The notes: generated from the letters alone by a model not told the origin. 61,214 bases of DNA from RZYP01 sp050256135 (GCA_050256135.1 JBFWIF010000002.1:1-61214), one strand, 5' to 3'; shown: positions 1 through 9,334, numbered from the stretch's first letter. Made by a program: numbers and translations.

Positions 1-61
1 TCAATTTTGGCATGACTTTATTGCTCTTGGCGGGCAGATTTCATATATGGAAAATGATTAG
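1..61 (+). CDS. C-terminal tail of an upstream gene, possibly EPSP synthase
   Basis: Reading from base 2, 19 codons stay open and end at TAG (59-61). The tail contains FWHDF and ALGG. EPSP synthases (AroA) often end with a Phe-Trp motif followed by a short Leu/Gly segment, and aro genes lie just downstream, so aroA is a reasonable guess. The visible piece is far too short for a firm call and its start lies outside the window. Confidence 0.3.
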   Translation, partial: QFWHDFIALGGQISYMEND

Positions 62-111
62 AATTTAGCTTATTTGCCGACAAGGCAAGGAATATTTATT
101 AGGGGGAACCT

Positions 112-1446
112 ATGGAAGAACTTTATAATAAGTACAAATACTCATTTTTAAAACGAACCCTAAAAATTATGCAGTCTCCGTCTTTCGGAGGTATGCTGCT
201 GGTACTTTGTGTTTTTTTAGCAATGGCGTTTGCTAATTCACCTTATAAACAATATTACTTTGATTTTGTTCATATGCCTGTCACGATATCAATGGGATCC
301 TATGTCAATACGCATAGTATTTTAGATGTTGTAAATGACGGGTTGATGGTGTTTTTCTTTTTTCTCGTGGGACTTGAAATTAAAAGAGAAATTTTGGTAG
401 GCCATTTAAGAAAAGTCAAGATGGCTCTTTTCCCAGTTGTTTCGGCATTGGGCGGTGTTATTGCACCGGCAATAATTTATTTTCTTTTTAATCATAATAA
501 TCCGAGTGTTATAGGTTGGGCTATTCCAACTGCAACTGATATCGCATTTAGTCTCGCTGTCTTGTCTTTGATTAGTTCAATTGTGCCGATAGGTCTCAAA
601 GTTTTTTTGACAACGTTGGCAATTGCTGATGATATTATTGGCATTATTATAATTGGTATTCTTTATACAAGCCAACTTAGTCTGGTACCACTTGGGTTTG
701 CTGTTTTGTTTCTTTTGATAATGTACATTCTTAATAAAATAGGTGTGCGGTCTACTTTTGCCTACACTGTATTATCTGTGCTTGTGTGGATTGCTGTTGC
801 CAAATCTGGTATTCATCCAACTATAGCTGGAGTTCTAGCAGCTATGATGATTCCGGTAAAACCTAAGGTCACTTTTCATGACTATGTAAAACGCTCGCAG
901 AATCATCTGAAAAAATTAATCATTACAGAGAAGTCGCGAGTTAATATTTTGACTGATGAGAAAGCAAAAGAATCAATTTTTACAATTGGCGAGCTTTCAG
1001 AAAGAGCACTTACGCCTTTAACAAAAATGGAAGTAGGTCTTCATTCCTTTGTACATTATATAGTTTTGCCTTTTTTTGCTTTTGTAAATTCAGGACTTAC
1101 CTTTTCTTCGGAGACGGAAATATTTTCAACAGTAACAATTGGCGTATTTATGGGCTTGTTCATTGGTAAGCCTCTTGGCATTTATGCCATGGCGCGAGTT
1201 ACTACTTTACTAAAAATTGCTTCGCCACCGCAGGATGTTACCTGGGACCATATTTTGGGGGCGGGTATTATTGCAGGAATAGGTTTTACAATCGCACTCT
1301 TTATGACGACTTTGGTGTTTGATGGTAAACATGCGGCTGATTCAGCTAAAATCGGAATAGCAGTCGGCTCGTTTTGTTCTGCTTTAGTCGGCTTGGTTTT
1401 CTTGAAGTATGTTGCTTCTCACAAACGTAGAAGTAGTAATGACTAG
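112..1446 (+). CDS. nhaA: Na+/H+ antiporter NhaA
   Basis: Sodium-proton antiporter of the inner membrane, which extrudes Na+ in exchange for H+. The 444 residues are longer than the roughly 390 of E. coli NhaA; the extra length is a short N-terminal extension and a hydrophilic loop near residues 255-300. The family hallmarks are present: ATDIAFSL with Asp143 and the paired aspartates Asp173-Asp174 (ADD), which correspond to the transport aspartates of NhaA. The ATG follows an AGGGGG ribosome-binding site. Its position between a probable aroA tail and aroC is unusual. No terminator is visible at either side, so it may be co-transcribed with the aro genes. Confidence 0.95.
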   Translation: MEELYNKYKYSFLKRTLKIMQSPSFGGMLLVLCVFLAMAFANSPYKQYYFDFVHMPVTISMGSYVNTHSILDVVNDGLMVFFFFLVGLEIKREILVGHLRKVKMALFPVVSALGGVIAPAIIYFLFNHNNPSVIGWAIPTATDIAFSLAVLSLISSIVPIGLKVFLTTLAIADDIIGIIIIGILYTSQLSLVPLGFAVLFLLIMYILNKIGVRSTFAYTVLSVLVWIAVAKSGIHPTIAGVLAAMMIPVKPKVTFHDYVKRSQNHLKKLIITEKSRVNILTDEKAKESIFTIGELSERALTPLTKMEVGLHSFVHYIVLPFFAFVNSGLTFSSETEIFSTVTIGVFMGLFIGKPLGIYAMARVTTLLKIASPPQDVTWDHILGAGIIAGIGFTIALFMTTLVFDGKHAADSAKIGIAVGSFCSALVGLVFLKYVASHKRRSSND

Positions 1447-1559
1447 TATCAGAAAAATAAATATGTTGTTTTATTATGTAACAATGACTGCAAAATGAAA
1501 GGAGGATAGATCCTGCGAGACGTTTCATATCGTGTTCTGAAACTCGTTGGAGAAAAGCT

Positions 1560-2660
1560 ATGAGCGGTATGCATGGTGAAAGAATAAAAGTGTCTATTTT
1601 TGGCGAGTCTCACGGAGCAGCAATAGGGATAGTTATTGATGGCTTGCCGCCAGGAATGACAATCAATCTTGATGCTATTTCAAGTGAGCAAAAAAGAAGG
1701 GCGCCTGGGCAAAACCTTTTGTCGACACCGAGAAAAGAGAAAGATGAGTTTATTATTCAAAGCGGTTTTTTTGAAGGGAAAACCACCGGTACGCCACTTT
1801 GTGCACTGATACCAAACAGCGATACGCGTTCTGGAGATTATAGTTTGCTGAAAGATGTAATGCGCCCGGGACATGCTGATTATTCAGGTAGAATAAAATA
1901 CCATGGTTTTAATGATTATCGCGGTGGCGGGCATTTTTCCGGCCGCTTGACTGCACCACTAGTTTTCGTAGGTGCTTTATCCAAACAGATACTAGAACTT
2001 CAAGGTGTAAAAGTAGGGGCACATATAGCTGATCTTCATGGTGTCAAAGACTTGCCGTTCAATCCTCTGGGTGAAAGCGATGCACTTTTGGATTCTTTAC
2101 TATTAAAAACAATGCCTGTTATTGATGATGAACAGGGCAAAAAGATGCAGGACTTGATTTTGGAGGCACGCGAACAAGCTGATTCCGTTGGAGGCAGTAT
2201 CGAATGCATCGTTCAAGGATTACCTGCTGGCATTGGTTCGCCTTTTTTTGACTCGGTTGAGAGTAGATTAGCACATGCGATTTTCTCCGTGCCGGCAGTA
2301 AAAGGACTCGAATTTGGAGCTGGTTTTGCTTTGACTGGTATGCTGGGATCTGAAGCCAATGATCAGTTTTATTTGGAGGAGAGCACTGTCAGGACCAAAA
2401 CAAATAATAATGGCGGAATACTGGGCGGTATTACTAGTGGTATGCCATTGCTGTTTAAAGTAGGGATCAAACCAACTCCTTCTATCGGGAAACAACAAAT
2501 GACCGTAAACTTAGCTAAGCAGGAAAACACAATGCTGCAGATTACAGGGCGGCATGACCCTTGTATCGTGCAGCGTGCTGTGCCTGTTATTGAAGGTGTT
2601 GCAGCTTGGATTGTTTTAGATATGCTTTTAATGTCTGATATGAAATTGACGGTGGAATAA
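1560..2660 (+). CDS. aroC: Chorismate synthase
   Basis: Last step of the shikimate pathway: converts 5-enolpyruvylshikimate-3-phosphate to chorismate using reduced FMN. At 366 residues it has normal length. Seen motifs are FGESHG near the N-terminus, RPGHADYS near residue 103, and the C-terminal RHDPC...RAVPVIEG signature. The ATG at 1560 sits behind GGAG (1549-1552); a second ATG four codons on is possible. The stop codon overlaps the start of pheA by one base (TAATG), indicating translational coupling. The 113 bases between nhaA and aroC contain no terminator. Confidence 0.97.
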   Translation: MSGMHGERIKVSIFGESHGAAIGIVIDGLPPGMTINLDAISSEQKRRAPGQNLLSTPRKEKDEFIIQSGFFEGKTTGTPLCALIPNSDTRSGDYSLLKDVMRPGHADYSGRIKYHGFNDYRGGGHFSGRLTAPLVFVGALSKQILELQGVKVGAHIADLHGVKDLPFNPLGESDALLDSLLLKTMPVIDDEQGKKMQDLILEAREQADSVGGSIECIVQGLPAGIGSPFFDSVESRLAHAIFSVPAVKGLEFGAGFALTGMLGSEANDQFYLEESTVRTKTNNNGGILGGITSGMPLLFKVGIKPTPSIGKQQMTVNLAKQENTMLQITGRHDPCIVQRAVPVIEGVAAWIVLDMLLMSDMKLTVE

Positions 2661-3802
2661 TGATGAAAGAACTCAATTTAGCAGAGATACGTGAAAAAAT
2701 TGATAAGATTGATGCGGAAATAGCGAAGCTTTTTGAAGAACGCATGGATGCTGTTCATGAAGTAGCTGAATACAAGAAAGAAAAAAAACTGCCGGTCAGA
2801 GACAAGGCGCGCGAAGAAATAGTTTTGAATAATTGTAAACGGCGTGTGCAGAATTCTGCATATGCTGACGGCCTAAGAAAAATAATGGCTCAGATTATTG
2901 ATATTAGCTGTCGTCAAGAGGAAGAATATTTACAGAGTGAAGCTTCTCCAACAGTTACAGCTCAGTCGCATGGTGCAAAAATGCTTGTTGGTTACCAAGG
3001 AGTTCCGGGTGCTTATAGCCATCTTGCCTTACAGAAATATTTTGCTGGTTCCGATGTTGAGGAACATAATTATACTTTGTTTGAAGATGTTGCGCAGGCG
3101 GTGAAAGAAGGAGAGGTTATTTATGGCTTGCTGCCTATAGAAAATTCTTCTACCGGCGGGATTACTGAAGTTTATGATCTCGTACGCCGTTATGACTGTC
3201 ATATTGTTGGCGAAATATGCGTAAAAATAGAACATAATTTGTTGGCTTATCCTGGCACTACTCTAGATAAAATTACAGAAGTTTATTCACATCCACAAGG
3301 ATTTGCCCAGTGCCGACCTTTTTTTAAGCAGTATCCCAAAATGCTGCAGATTCCATATTTTAATACAGCTAAAGGAGCTGAACTTGTCAGCTTAAGAAAA
3401 ACTGACTATATGGCTGCGGTAGCTGGCAGAAAGGCTGCGGAGCTTTATGGCCTGGAAATTCTTGCCAGTAATATAAATGCGAATACATACAACTATACAC
3501 GTTTCTTTGTTATTGCTAACAAACCGCAGGAAATTCCGAATGCGGATAAAATTACTCTTGTTGTATCCTTAAAACACGAACCTGGTTCTTTGTATCATAT
3601 GCTGGGAAGTTTTTATCATAATGGGTTAAATATGCTGAATATAGAATCCAGACCAATTGAAGGGACGCCATGGGAATACTTTTTTCACATTGATGTCAGC
3701 GGTAATCTGCAGGATTTGAATGTAAAAAAAGCTATAGCAGAAATAGAAAGCAAGAGCACTTTCTGCAAAGTTTTAGGAAACTATGTTGGTGATAAAATAT
3801 AG
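2660..3802 (+). CDS. pheA: Bifunctional chorismate mutase / prephenate dehydratase (P-protein)
   Basis: Converts chorismate to prephenate and on to phenylpyruvate, committing flux to phenylalanine. Three domains are readable: an AroQ-type helical chorismate mutase (about residues 5-90), a prephenate dehydratase core (about 107-285, with GVPGAYSH, ENSSTGGI and NYTRF, where the Thr-Arg-Phe motif is catalytic), and an ACT domain (about 297-375) containing ESRP, the motif linked to phenylalanine feedback binding. The gene overlaps the aroC stop by one base. The 380-residue length matches proteobacterial PheA fusions. Confidence 0.95.
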   Translation: MMKELNLAEIREKIDKIDAEIAKLFEERMDAVHEVAEYKKEKKLPVRDKAREEIVLNNCKRRVQNSAYADGLRKIMAQIIDISCRQEEEYLQSEASPTVTAQSHGAKMLVGYQGVPGAYSHLALQKYFAGSDVEEHNYTLFEDVAQAVKEGEVIYGLLPIENSSTGGITEVYDLVRRYDCHIVGEICVKIEHNLLAYPGTTLDKITEVYSHPQGFAQCRPFFKQYPKMLQIPYFNTAKGAELVSLRKTDYMAAVAGRKAAELYGLEILASNINANTYNYTRFFVIANKPQEIPNADKITLVVSLKHEPGSLYHMLGSFYHNGLNMLNIESRPIEGTPWEYFFHIDVSGNLQDLNVKKAIAEIESKSTFCKVLGNYVGDKI

Positions 3803-3840
3803 GAGAACAAAGATATTCTTTAAACCTTGGGGGTACTTCT

Positions 3841-4665
3841 ATGTTAAGATTTGGACTACTAGGAGAGAAACTTGGACATAGCCTTTCACCAAAAATCCAT
3901 GAATTGTTGTTTCATGAATTGAATATAGATGGGGATTATGCGTTGCTTGAGGTTGAAAGAGAGGAATTATCTTCTTTTCTTTCGCAAGCAAAAGATGATT
4001 TAGATGGAATGAATGTTACTATCCCTTACAAGACGGCAGTCATACCTTGCTTGAGCAGTATAACAAAAGAAGCCGCAGCGATAGGCGCAGTTAATACTAT
4101 TTCTTTTCAAGATGGTGAAGTCAAAGGGTACAATACTGATTATTACGGTTTCGGTTTTTTGCTGAGCTATAACGGTATTGAAGTAAAGAATAAAACAATT
4201 GCTGTTTTAGGTGCTGGTGGAGCGGCCAGAGCTGTTTTACAGTATTTAAATGATAATGCAGCAAGAGAAATTTTTGTTGTTTCACGCAATCCGCAGCAAG
4301 CAGCAGCTGATTTGTTGGAAATGCAACTGACAGTTCCTTTGCAATTCTGCGATTATGAAGAGTTTGCCGGCCAACGCGGAGATGTTTTGATAAATTGCAC
4401 GCCGGTAGGTATGTTTCCCAATGTAAAAGCTTCACCGGTATCACGCGAAGCTGTTGCCAATTTTGCTGCCGTTGTTGATTTAATCTATAATCCTGTGGAA
4501 ACAGTTGTTTTGCGTTATGCTCGTGAAGAAGGCAAGTTGGCAGCCAATGGCTTATTGATGCTGGTTGCCCAAGCAGTAGCTGCTGAAGAAATTTGGCTGC
4601 AACGTAAAATTGAGGACAAAATTATTGTGAAGATTGCTGAGGCAATAAGCGGTGAGCAGCAATGA
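3841..4665 (+). CDS. aroE: Shikimate 5-dehydrogenase
   Basis: Reduces 3-dehydroshikimate to shikimate with NADPH. The 274-residue protein has the substrate-binding SLSPKIH segment, the catalytic Lys in NVTIPYK, the NTDYYGF motif with the conserved Asp, and a Rossmann GAGGAARAV nucleotide loop near residue 123. The ATG follows GGGGGT about 10 bases upstream, 38 bases after pheA. It overlaps aroK by four bases (ATGA). Confidence 0.96.
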   Translation: MLRFGLLGEKLGHSLSPKIHELLFHELNIDGDYALLEVEREELSSFLSQAKDDLDGMNVTIPYKTAVIPCLSSITKEAAAIGAVNTISFQDGEVKGYNTDYYGFGFLLSYNGIEVKNKTIAVLGAGGAARAVLQYLNDNAAREIFVVSRNPQQAAADLLEMQLTVPLQFCDYEEFAGQRGDVLINCTPVGMFPNVKASPVSREAVANFAAVVDLIYNPVETVVLRYAREEGKLAANGLLMLVAQAVAAEEIWLQRKIEDKIIVKIAEAISGEQQ

Positions 4666-5162
4666 AAAATATCGTATTAATTGGAATGCCAGGCAGCGGC
4701 AAAACAACGATAGGAAAAATTTTGGCAGCTAAATTGAAACGAAATTTTTGTGATGCAGATCATCTCCTGGAAGAGTGGGAAGGCAAATCTATTAAGGAAT
4801 TATTCGCGGTGAGTGAGGAAACCTTTCGGGAGGCAGAGTCCAGAACAATCAAGAAACTCTCAGATGCAAGCGACCTGGTCATAGCAACCGGCGGTGGCGT
4901 CGTCAAAAGAGCGAAAAACATGGAGTTATTAAGAACAACTGGTATCATCATCTTTATCGATCGCAGTCCGGAGTTAATTTGTGCTGATGTGGATGTTGCG
5001 AGCAGACCATTATTGGCGGCTGGGAGCCAGCATATTTTTGAATTGTATAAAGAACGTTATGCTTTATACCAAAAATATAAGGACTTTGCAGTTTGCAACA
5101 ATGGAGAACCGGAAACTGTTGTCTGCGAAATACTGAATATTATAAAGAAGGTGGAAAAATGA
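4662..5162 (+). CDS. aroK: Shikimate kinase
   Basis: Phosphorylates shikimate at the 3-hydroxyl using ATP. The 166-residue NMP-kinase-like protein shows the P-loop GMPGSGKTT (residues 8-16), the CDAD segment with shikimate-contacting Asp residues, an ATGGGVV loop, and a lid region with SRPLL. The gene starts inside the aroE stop and its own stop overlaps the aroQ start, so three genes are coupled in a row. Confidence 0.95.
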   Translation: MKNIVLIGMPGSGKTTIGKILAAKLKRNFCDADHLLEEWEGKSIKELFAVSEETFREAESRTIKKLSDASDLVIATGGGVVKRAKNMELLRTTGIIIFIDRSPELICADVDVASRPLLAAGSQHIFELYKERYALYQKYKDFAVCNNGEPETVVCEILNIIKKVEK

Positions 5163-5617
5163 AAATACTGGTTTTAAACGGGCCTAACATCAATATGTTG
5201 GGGGTAAGAGAGAACGCCATTTATGGATCTGATGATTACGTAGCTCTTTGCCAGTTTATTAAGGCCGCTGCGCAGGAACTTGGCATTGAAGTGGAAATCA
5301 AGCAAAGTAATTGCGAGGGTGAATTAGTATCTTTTATTCAAGATGCCTACGGGGATGCTGACGGTATTGTAATTAACCCGGCAGCTTATACGCACTATAG
5401 CATAGCGCTATTGGACGCGTTGAAAGCTGTTAAATTGCCGGCAATCGAAGTGCATATCAGTAATATTCATGCACGAGAGGAATTCAGACATAAATCTGTT
5501 ACAGCAGCTGCTTGCAAAGGACAAATCTGTGGGTTGGGTTTTGAAGGATATGCTTTGGCGATGCGTGCTTTAGTCAACCTAAAGAAACAATTGGTTTTTA
5601 CACCGCCACGCGGTTAA
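5159..5617 (+). CDS. aroQ: Type II 3-dehydroquinate dehydratase
   Basis: Dehydrates 3-dehydroquinate to 3-dehydroshikimate. The 152-residue type II enzyme shows NGPNINMLG at the N-terminus, the PAAYTHYS segment and the EVHISNIHAREEFRH signature including the catalytic His. An open frame extends 22 codons upstream, but the ATG at 5159 is preferred because the protein then begins MKILVLNGPN like its family and the ATGA overlap with aroK is kept; GAAGGTGG lies just before it. It is the last gene of the aro cluster. Confidence 0.96.
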   Translation: MKILVLNGPNINMLGVRENAIYGSDDYVALCQFIKAAAQELGIEVEIKQSNCEGELVSFIQDAYGDADGIVINPAAYTHYSIALLDALKAVKLPAIEVHISNIHAREEFRHKSVTAAACKGQICGLGFEGYALAMRALVNLKKQLVFTPPRG

Positions 5618-5667
5618 TGTACAAAAGCCTTCGCGTTGCTTTTAGCAACGCGAAGGCTTTTGTACAT
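5617..5667. terminator. Bidirectional terminator, 24-bp perfect stem
   Basis: Arms 5617-5640 and 5644-5667 are exact reverse complements with a TTT loop. The stem is followed by TTTTT on the plus side. Outer pairs are A/T-rich, giving AAAAG...CTTTT on both strands. It separates aroQ from the convergent tetR gene and can serve both. Confidence 0.93.
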
Positions 5668-5674
5668 TTTTATG

Positions 5675-6274
5675 TCATATTGTCATAGAATCAAGATAAG
5701 AATTGAGAGCGTTTTCTAGATATTCATTCTCATCATCTTTAGAAAAAGAACCTAATTCTCGGACGAAGTTTTGGGTTAAAAAGAAAAACACGATAATACT
5801 TTCTATGGTAAAAGCTACATAAGTTGGTTGTATACTGGATTTTATGGAACCTTCTTCGATGCCTGCGGTAACTAGATCAAAAAGAAATTTGTGAATCTTG
5901 TAAAGCTTTGACTGCACAAAGTTGTTGCAGAAACCTGTTGGTGTCAATAATTCGCGGTAGATAAGATGAACTTGCATAGGTCTTTGCATTTGGATTAAAG
6001 ATACTTCTTTTGTGTAGAGATGCAATTTTTCTATAGGTGATAGCAATTGTTTGTTGACTTGCTCAATCAGATCAAGAAACAATGCTGACTGGTTATTGAG
6101 AACTTCTTGATAAAGATTCTTTTTACCGCCAAAATAATAGGAGATAAGCGCGCTATTAACACCTGATAATTTAGAAATATCTTTAATTGAGGTGCCGTCG
6201 AAATTGTTACTGGCAAAAAGTTCTGTCGCTGCTTGTAAAATTTTATCTGATGAAGATGTACATGTTGTTATCAT
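5675..6274 (-). CDS. TetR/AcrR-family transcriptional regulator
   Basis: A 199-residue protein with an N-terminal helix-turn-helix of TetR type (residues about 8-55: ILQAATELF, TSIKDISKLSGV, ISYYFGGKKNLY) and a helical ligand-binding part. The C-terminal region suggests a YbiH/CecR-like domain, but this is uncertain. The ATG follows GGGAGGC. It stands alone between convergent aroQ and the divergent serA leader, so the target is unknown; autoregulation through the 6275-6500 intergenic region is a plausible inference. Confidence 0.88.
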   Translation of the reverse strand: MITTCTSSSDKILQAATELFASNNFDGTSIKDISKLSGVNSALISYYFGGKKNLYQEVLNNQSALFLDLIEQVNKQLLSPIEKLHLYTKEVSLIQMQRPMQVHLIYRELLTPTGFCNNFVQSKLYKIHKFLFDLVTAGIEEGSIKSSIQPTYVAFTIESIIVFFFLTQNFVRELGSFSKDDENEYLENALNSYLDSMTI

Positions 6275-6503
6275 ATGTTTGCCTCCCTGAAACGCTAAGA
6301 GCAGATGGATTTCTGCTCGCTACTCGATTATATCATATCTTTTTAATGAAATGAGCAAAAGGTACAAATTTAATATGTTTGTACGGTGGATGTTTTATAC
6401 GAAGAAAAAAATAACATGTTAATTTGTTTTCAAAAAAAGCAAAAAAATACCAATAATTGCGTTATATTGTTAAATATGAGGCATATTTTTTTATTGTTAT
6501 ATC

Positions 6504-6532
6504 TTGACAAGGCTTATAATGCGAAGTAAAAT
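6504..6532 (+). promoter_or_regulatory. Promoter of the serA T-box transcript
   Basis: TTGACA at 6504-6509, 17-base spacer, TAAAAT at 6527-6532. The predicted start near 6539 lies just before the T-box stem I. Confidence 0.75.
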
Positions 6533-6549
6533 AAGTCATATGCTTGAGA

Positions 6550-6807
6550 ATTACATATTTTTTAGTTGATGAAAGAGACAAGTAAATCGAAGACCAAGTT
6601 CAGAGAGCCGACGTTTAGTGCGAGTCGGACTGGTACTAGATTGAATCCACTCCGGAGATGACAGGGGTAGCAACCTGTTCGGGTTCGACCGATATATCGA
6701 TGATGAGGTTGCTGGTGAAATATGCCCGCGGCGAAAAAAGGTGGCACCACGTGAGTATGAACTCTCGTCCTTGATCTTTGTAATGATCAGGCACGAGAGT
6801 TTTATTT
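6550..6807 (+). promoter_or_regulatory. T-box riboswitch, serine specific (specifier UCC)
   Basis: The leader contains the stem I AG-bulge sequence CAGAGAGCC (6601-6609), a specifier region with UCC at 6646-6648 flanked by GAA and A, the T-box sequence AGGTGGCACCACG (6739-6751) that pairs with the uncharged tRNA acceptor end, and a terminator stem (6760-6800) followed by TTTTATTTTA. UCC is a serine codon, which agrees with the downstream serA. Uncharged tRNA-Ser should favour the antiterminator and raise serA expression. Confidence 0.93.
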
Positions 6808-6827
6808 TATACTTAGGAGGAATTAGA

Positions 6828-8411
6828 GTGAAGATTATTGTTACTGAAAAAATTGCTGATAAGGGCATTGAATTATTGCAAAATGCTCCCGGAGTAGAGG
6901 TTGTTGTTTACAGAGAGCTGAAACGAGAAGAACTTCTTGATATCATTGATCAGTATGATGCTATGATTGTACGCAGCGTGACGAAAGTCGATGAGGAATT
7001 GTATCAGCGAGCTAAAAAACTAAAAGTTGTAGGCCGTGCCGGTAATGGCGTTGATAACATTGATATGGAAGGTGCAACCAAACGCGGTATCATTGTTGTC
7101 AATACGCCAGAATCAAACATTGTTTCTGCCTGTGAGCTAACTATAGGATTAATGTTGGCTTCGGCACGCAATATGATTAAAGGACATAATTTACTGATGG
7201 CTGGTGAATGGGGAAGAACGGGTCTCAGAGGTTCAGAACTCCTTCATAAGACTTTGGGTATCATTGGGCTAGGTCGTATTGGAGCTTTGCTTACAACCAG
7301 AATGCAGGCTTTTGGTATGAAGGTAATTGCTTATGATCCTTATATTACAGATGCCAGATTCAAGAAATTCGGCGTGGAAAAATGTGAAACATTGGAAGAA
7401 CTACTTAAGAAAGCAGATATTATTACCATTCATACACCAAAAACTGAGGAAACAGTCAATATTATTACAAAGAAGGAACTTGACCTTTGTAAAAATGGTG
7501 TGCGCATTGTAAATTGTGCACGCGGTGGTTTGATTAATGAGGAAGATTTGTATGAAGCAATCAAAGCAGGAAAAGTTGCCAGCGCAGGTATAGATGTATT
7601 AAAGGATGAACCAAATGCTATTTCTCCTTTGATTAAATTGCCGCAATGTGTTGTTACGCCACATATAGGTGCTGGTACAGATGAAGCCCAGGATAATGTA
7701 GGTGTGACTATAGCAAGTGAGGTACTAAGTGCTTTGAGAGGTGACATGGTAGCCAATGCAGTTAATCTGCCAACCCTGCATCCACAGGATCTGGAAGACA
7801 TGCAGAGTTATCTGCGGCTTGGTGAATACTTAGGTAAATTCTATTATCAAATGGAAAAAACAGTAGTAGAGAAAGTCGAAGTTATTTACCAGGGTGAAGT
7901 TGCTGAGATGGAAACTGAGATGATTACGCGTGCAATTTTGAAAGGCTTGTTTGAGCCAATTTTGAAAGAACGCGTCAACTACGTAAATGCTGCTTTAGCT
8001 GCTTCCGGACGCGGTATTGATGTGCTGGAAAGCAAAATGACCACTAATGAGAAGCGATTCAGCATGATTACCTTGAAAATCAGCGGTAAAGACAGTACAT
8101 TTACAGTCAGCGGCACAGTCCTTGGACAAAATGAAATCCGTATAGTTGAAATAAATGGCTATGAATTTGATGTATCACCGGCAAAATATATGTTGGTTGC
8201 TCGCAATCAAGACAAACCTGGCATGATTGGTCAGATTGGTACTTTGTTGGGGGCAGGACGTGTGAATATAGCAAATATGCAAGTAAGCAGAAATAACAAA
8301 GAAGGACGCGCTATGATGTTTATGTCAGTTGATTCCGAAATATCGAAAGAAACATTGAACCTGTTGCAGGGAATTGATGGCATAACGCAAGCAAACTTAG
8401 TAAAATTATAA
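6828..8411 (+). CDS. serA: D-3-phosphoglycerate dehydrogenase
   Basis: First step of serine synthesis: oxidises 3-phosphoglycerate to 3-phosphohydroxypyruvate with NAD+. The 527-residue long-type enzyme has a catalytic/Rossmann half (GLGRIG near residue 146; catalytic Arg in CARGG, Glu in DVLKDEP, His in TPHIG), an intervening allosteric domain (about 315-440) and a C-terminal ACT domain (about 450-527). The GTG at 6828 is chosen because AGGAGG lies eight bases upstream and the product then begins MKIIVTEK like other SerA proteins. An earlier in-frame ATG at 6741 lies inside the T-box sequence and is rejected. Confidence 0.96.
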   Translation: MKIIVTEKIADKGIELLQNAPGVEVVVYRELKREELLDIIDQYDAMIVRSVTKVDEELYQRAKKLKVVGRAGNGVDNIDMEGATKRGIIVVNTPESNIVSACELTIGLMLASARNMIKGHNLLMAGEWGRTGLRGSELLHKTLGIIGLGRIGALLTTRMQAFGMKVIAYDPYITDARFKKFGVEKCETLEELLKKADIITIHTPKTEETVNIITKKELDLCKNGVRIVNCARGGLINEEDLYEAIKAGKVASAGIDVLKDEPNAISPLIKLPQCVVTPHIGAGTDEAQDNVGVTIASEVLSALRGDMVANAVNLPTLHPQDLEDMQSYLRLGEYLGKFYYQMEKTVVEKVEVIYQGEVAEMETEMITRAILKGLFEPILKERVNYVNAALAASGRGIDVLESKMTTNEKRFSMITLKISGKDSTFTVSGTVLGQNEIRIVEINGYEFDVSPAKYMLVARNQDKPGMIGQIGTLLGAGRVNIANMQVSRNNKEGRAMMFMSVDSEISKETLNLLQGIDGITQANLVKL

Positions 8412-8415
8412 AAAA

Positions 8416-8465
8416 CATACAGAAAGCAGCCGGTGGTTAGCTAACCACCGGCTGCTTTCTGTATG
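8416..8465. terminator. Perfect 50-bp palindrome between serA and xpt
   Basis: A fully self-complementary sequence centred at 8440/8441. It is preceded by AAAAA, which is a U-tract for the minus-strand xpt transcript; on the serA side the hairpin lacks a clear T-run. It is therefore a good terminator for xpt and possibly a weaker one for serA. Confidence 0.9.
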
Positions 8466-8469
8466 AAGA

Positions 8470-9054
8470 TTATTCGTTATCGTCGGCAAAAATAATTTGT
8501 CCTTTTTCAAAAGCTTTGATGCGTGCTAGGGATTCAACGTGATAGCCAGCCTCAATTAAACGGTTGCGACCTGGTTGAAAAGATTTTTCAATGACGATGC
8601 CAATGCCGACAACGTTGCTGCCAGCTTGGTGAACCAAATCGACAAGTCCCATAGCTGCTTCTCCGTTGGCTAAAAAATCGTCCAGGATGAGGATATTTTC
8701 GCCTGGCGGCAAGAATTTTTTGGACACTGCTACGTTATTGGTAATATTTTTGGTGAAAGAAAAAACTTTTGTACTATACAATGTTTCATTCATGGTAGAA
8801 GGTTTTTGCTTGCGTGCGAAGACAACAGGAACATGAAAAAACAAGGCAGTTGTCAAGGCAACAGCTATGCCTGAAGATTCTACAGTTAAAATTTTCGTTA
8901 CTTTTTTGTCAGCAAATCTTTTGCTGAATTCACGGCCTAGTTCCATCATTAATTCTGGATCAATCTGGTGGTTAAGGAAGGCGTCAACCTTTAGAATAGA
9001 ATTGTTCAGAACAATTCCTTCATTTTTAATTTTTTCTTTTAACAAACGCATCAT
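8470..9054 (-). CDS. xpt: Xanthine phosphoribosyltransferase
   Basis: Purine salvage: converts xanthine and PRPP to XMP. The 194 residues follow Bacillus Xpt closely: VDAFLNHQIDP near the start, TVESSGIA, PVVFARK, the PRPP-binding ILILDDFLANG (about residues 121-131), GIGIVIEKSFQPGR and VESLARI near the end. The first of two adjacent ATG codons is used. No purine riboswitch is seen in the 200 bases upstream, unlike the B. subtilis xpt leader, so regulation is unclear. Confidence 0.96.
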   Translation of the reverse strand: MMRLLKEKIKNEGIVLNNSILKVDAFLNHQIDPELMMELGREFSKRFADKKVTKILTVESSGIAVALTTALFFHVPVVFARKQKPSTMNETLYSTKVFSFTKNITNNVAVSKKFLPPGENILILDDFLANGEAAMGLVDLVHQAGSNVVGIGIVIEKSFQPGRNRLIEAGYHVESLARIKAFEKGQIIFADDNE

Positions 9055-9272
9055 TACACCTCAGATAAATATGTTTTTATATAACTTATAGGATAAAATA
9101 TTTTACTCTATTAGTCCAGCTTTTTAATAAATTATTATGGAAACTGTAAAAAAGATAACTAAAATATTCCAAAAAATAAGAGGGGCATTTGTTTATAAGC
9201 ATGATAAAAACAATATTACATTAACAAAGGACAATTGGTGGAATTTGATGACAAAAAAAGATACAAAAAAGC
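9055..9272. other. Intergenic region between xpt and the ilv promoter
   Basis: About 220 A/T-rich bases separating two divergent units. I see no ORF of note and no riboswitch core in either direction. A clear promoter starts only at 9273 on the plus strand. Confidence 0.6.
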
Positions 9273-9301
9273 TTGACAATGGTTTATGAAACTGTCATAA
9301 T
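9273..9301 (+). promoter_or_regulatory. Promoter of the ilv-leu operon leader
   Basis: TTGACA at 9273-9278, 17-base spacer, CATAAT at 9296-9301, immediately before the T-box leader. Confidence 0.78.
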
Positions 9302-9334
9302 GTAAAAATAACATCCACAAAACACATTTATGTT

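Noticed and set aside
6741..6827. 29-codon N-terminal extension of SerA
   Set aside because: It lies within the T-box and terminator of the leader, and the GTG at 6828 has its own AGGAGG.
9055..9272. Purine riboswitch upstream of xpt
   Set aside because: In B. subtilis xpt has one, but none of the conserved loop and junction sequences can be found on the minus strand here.
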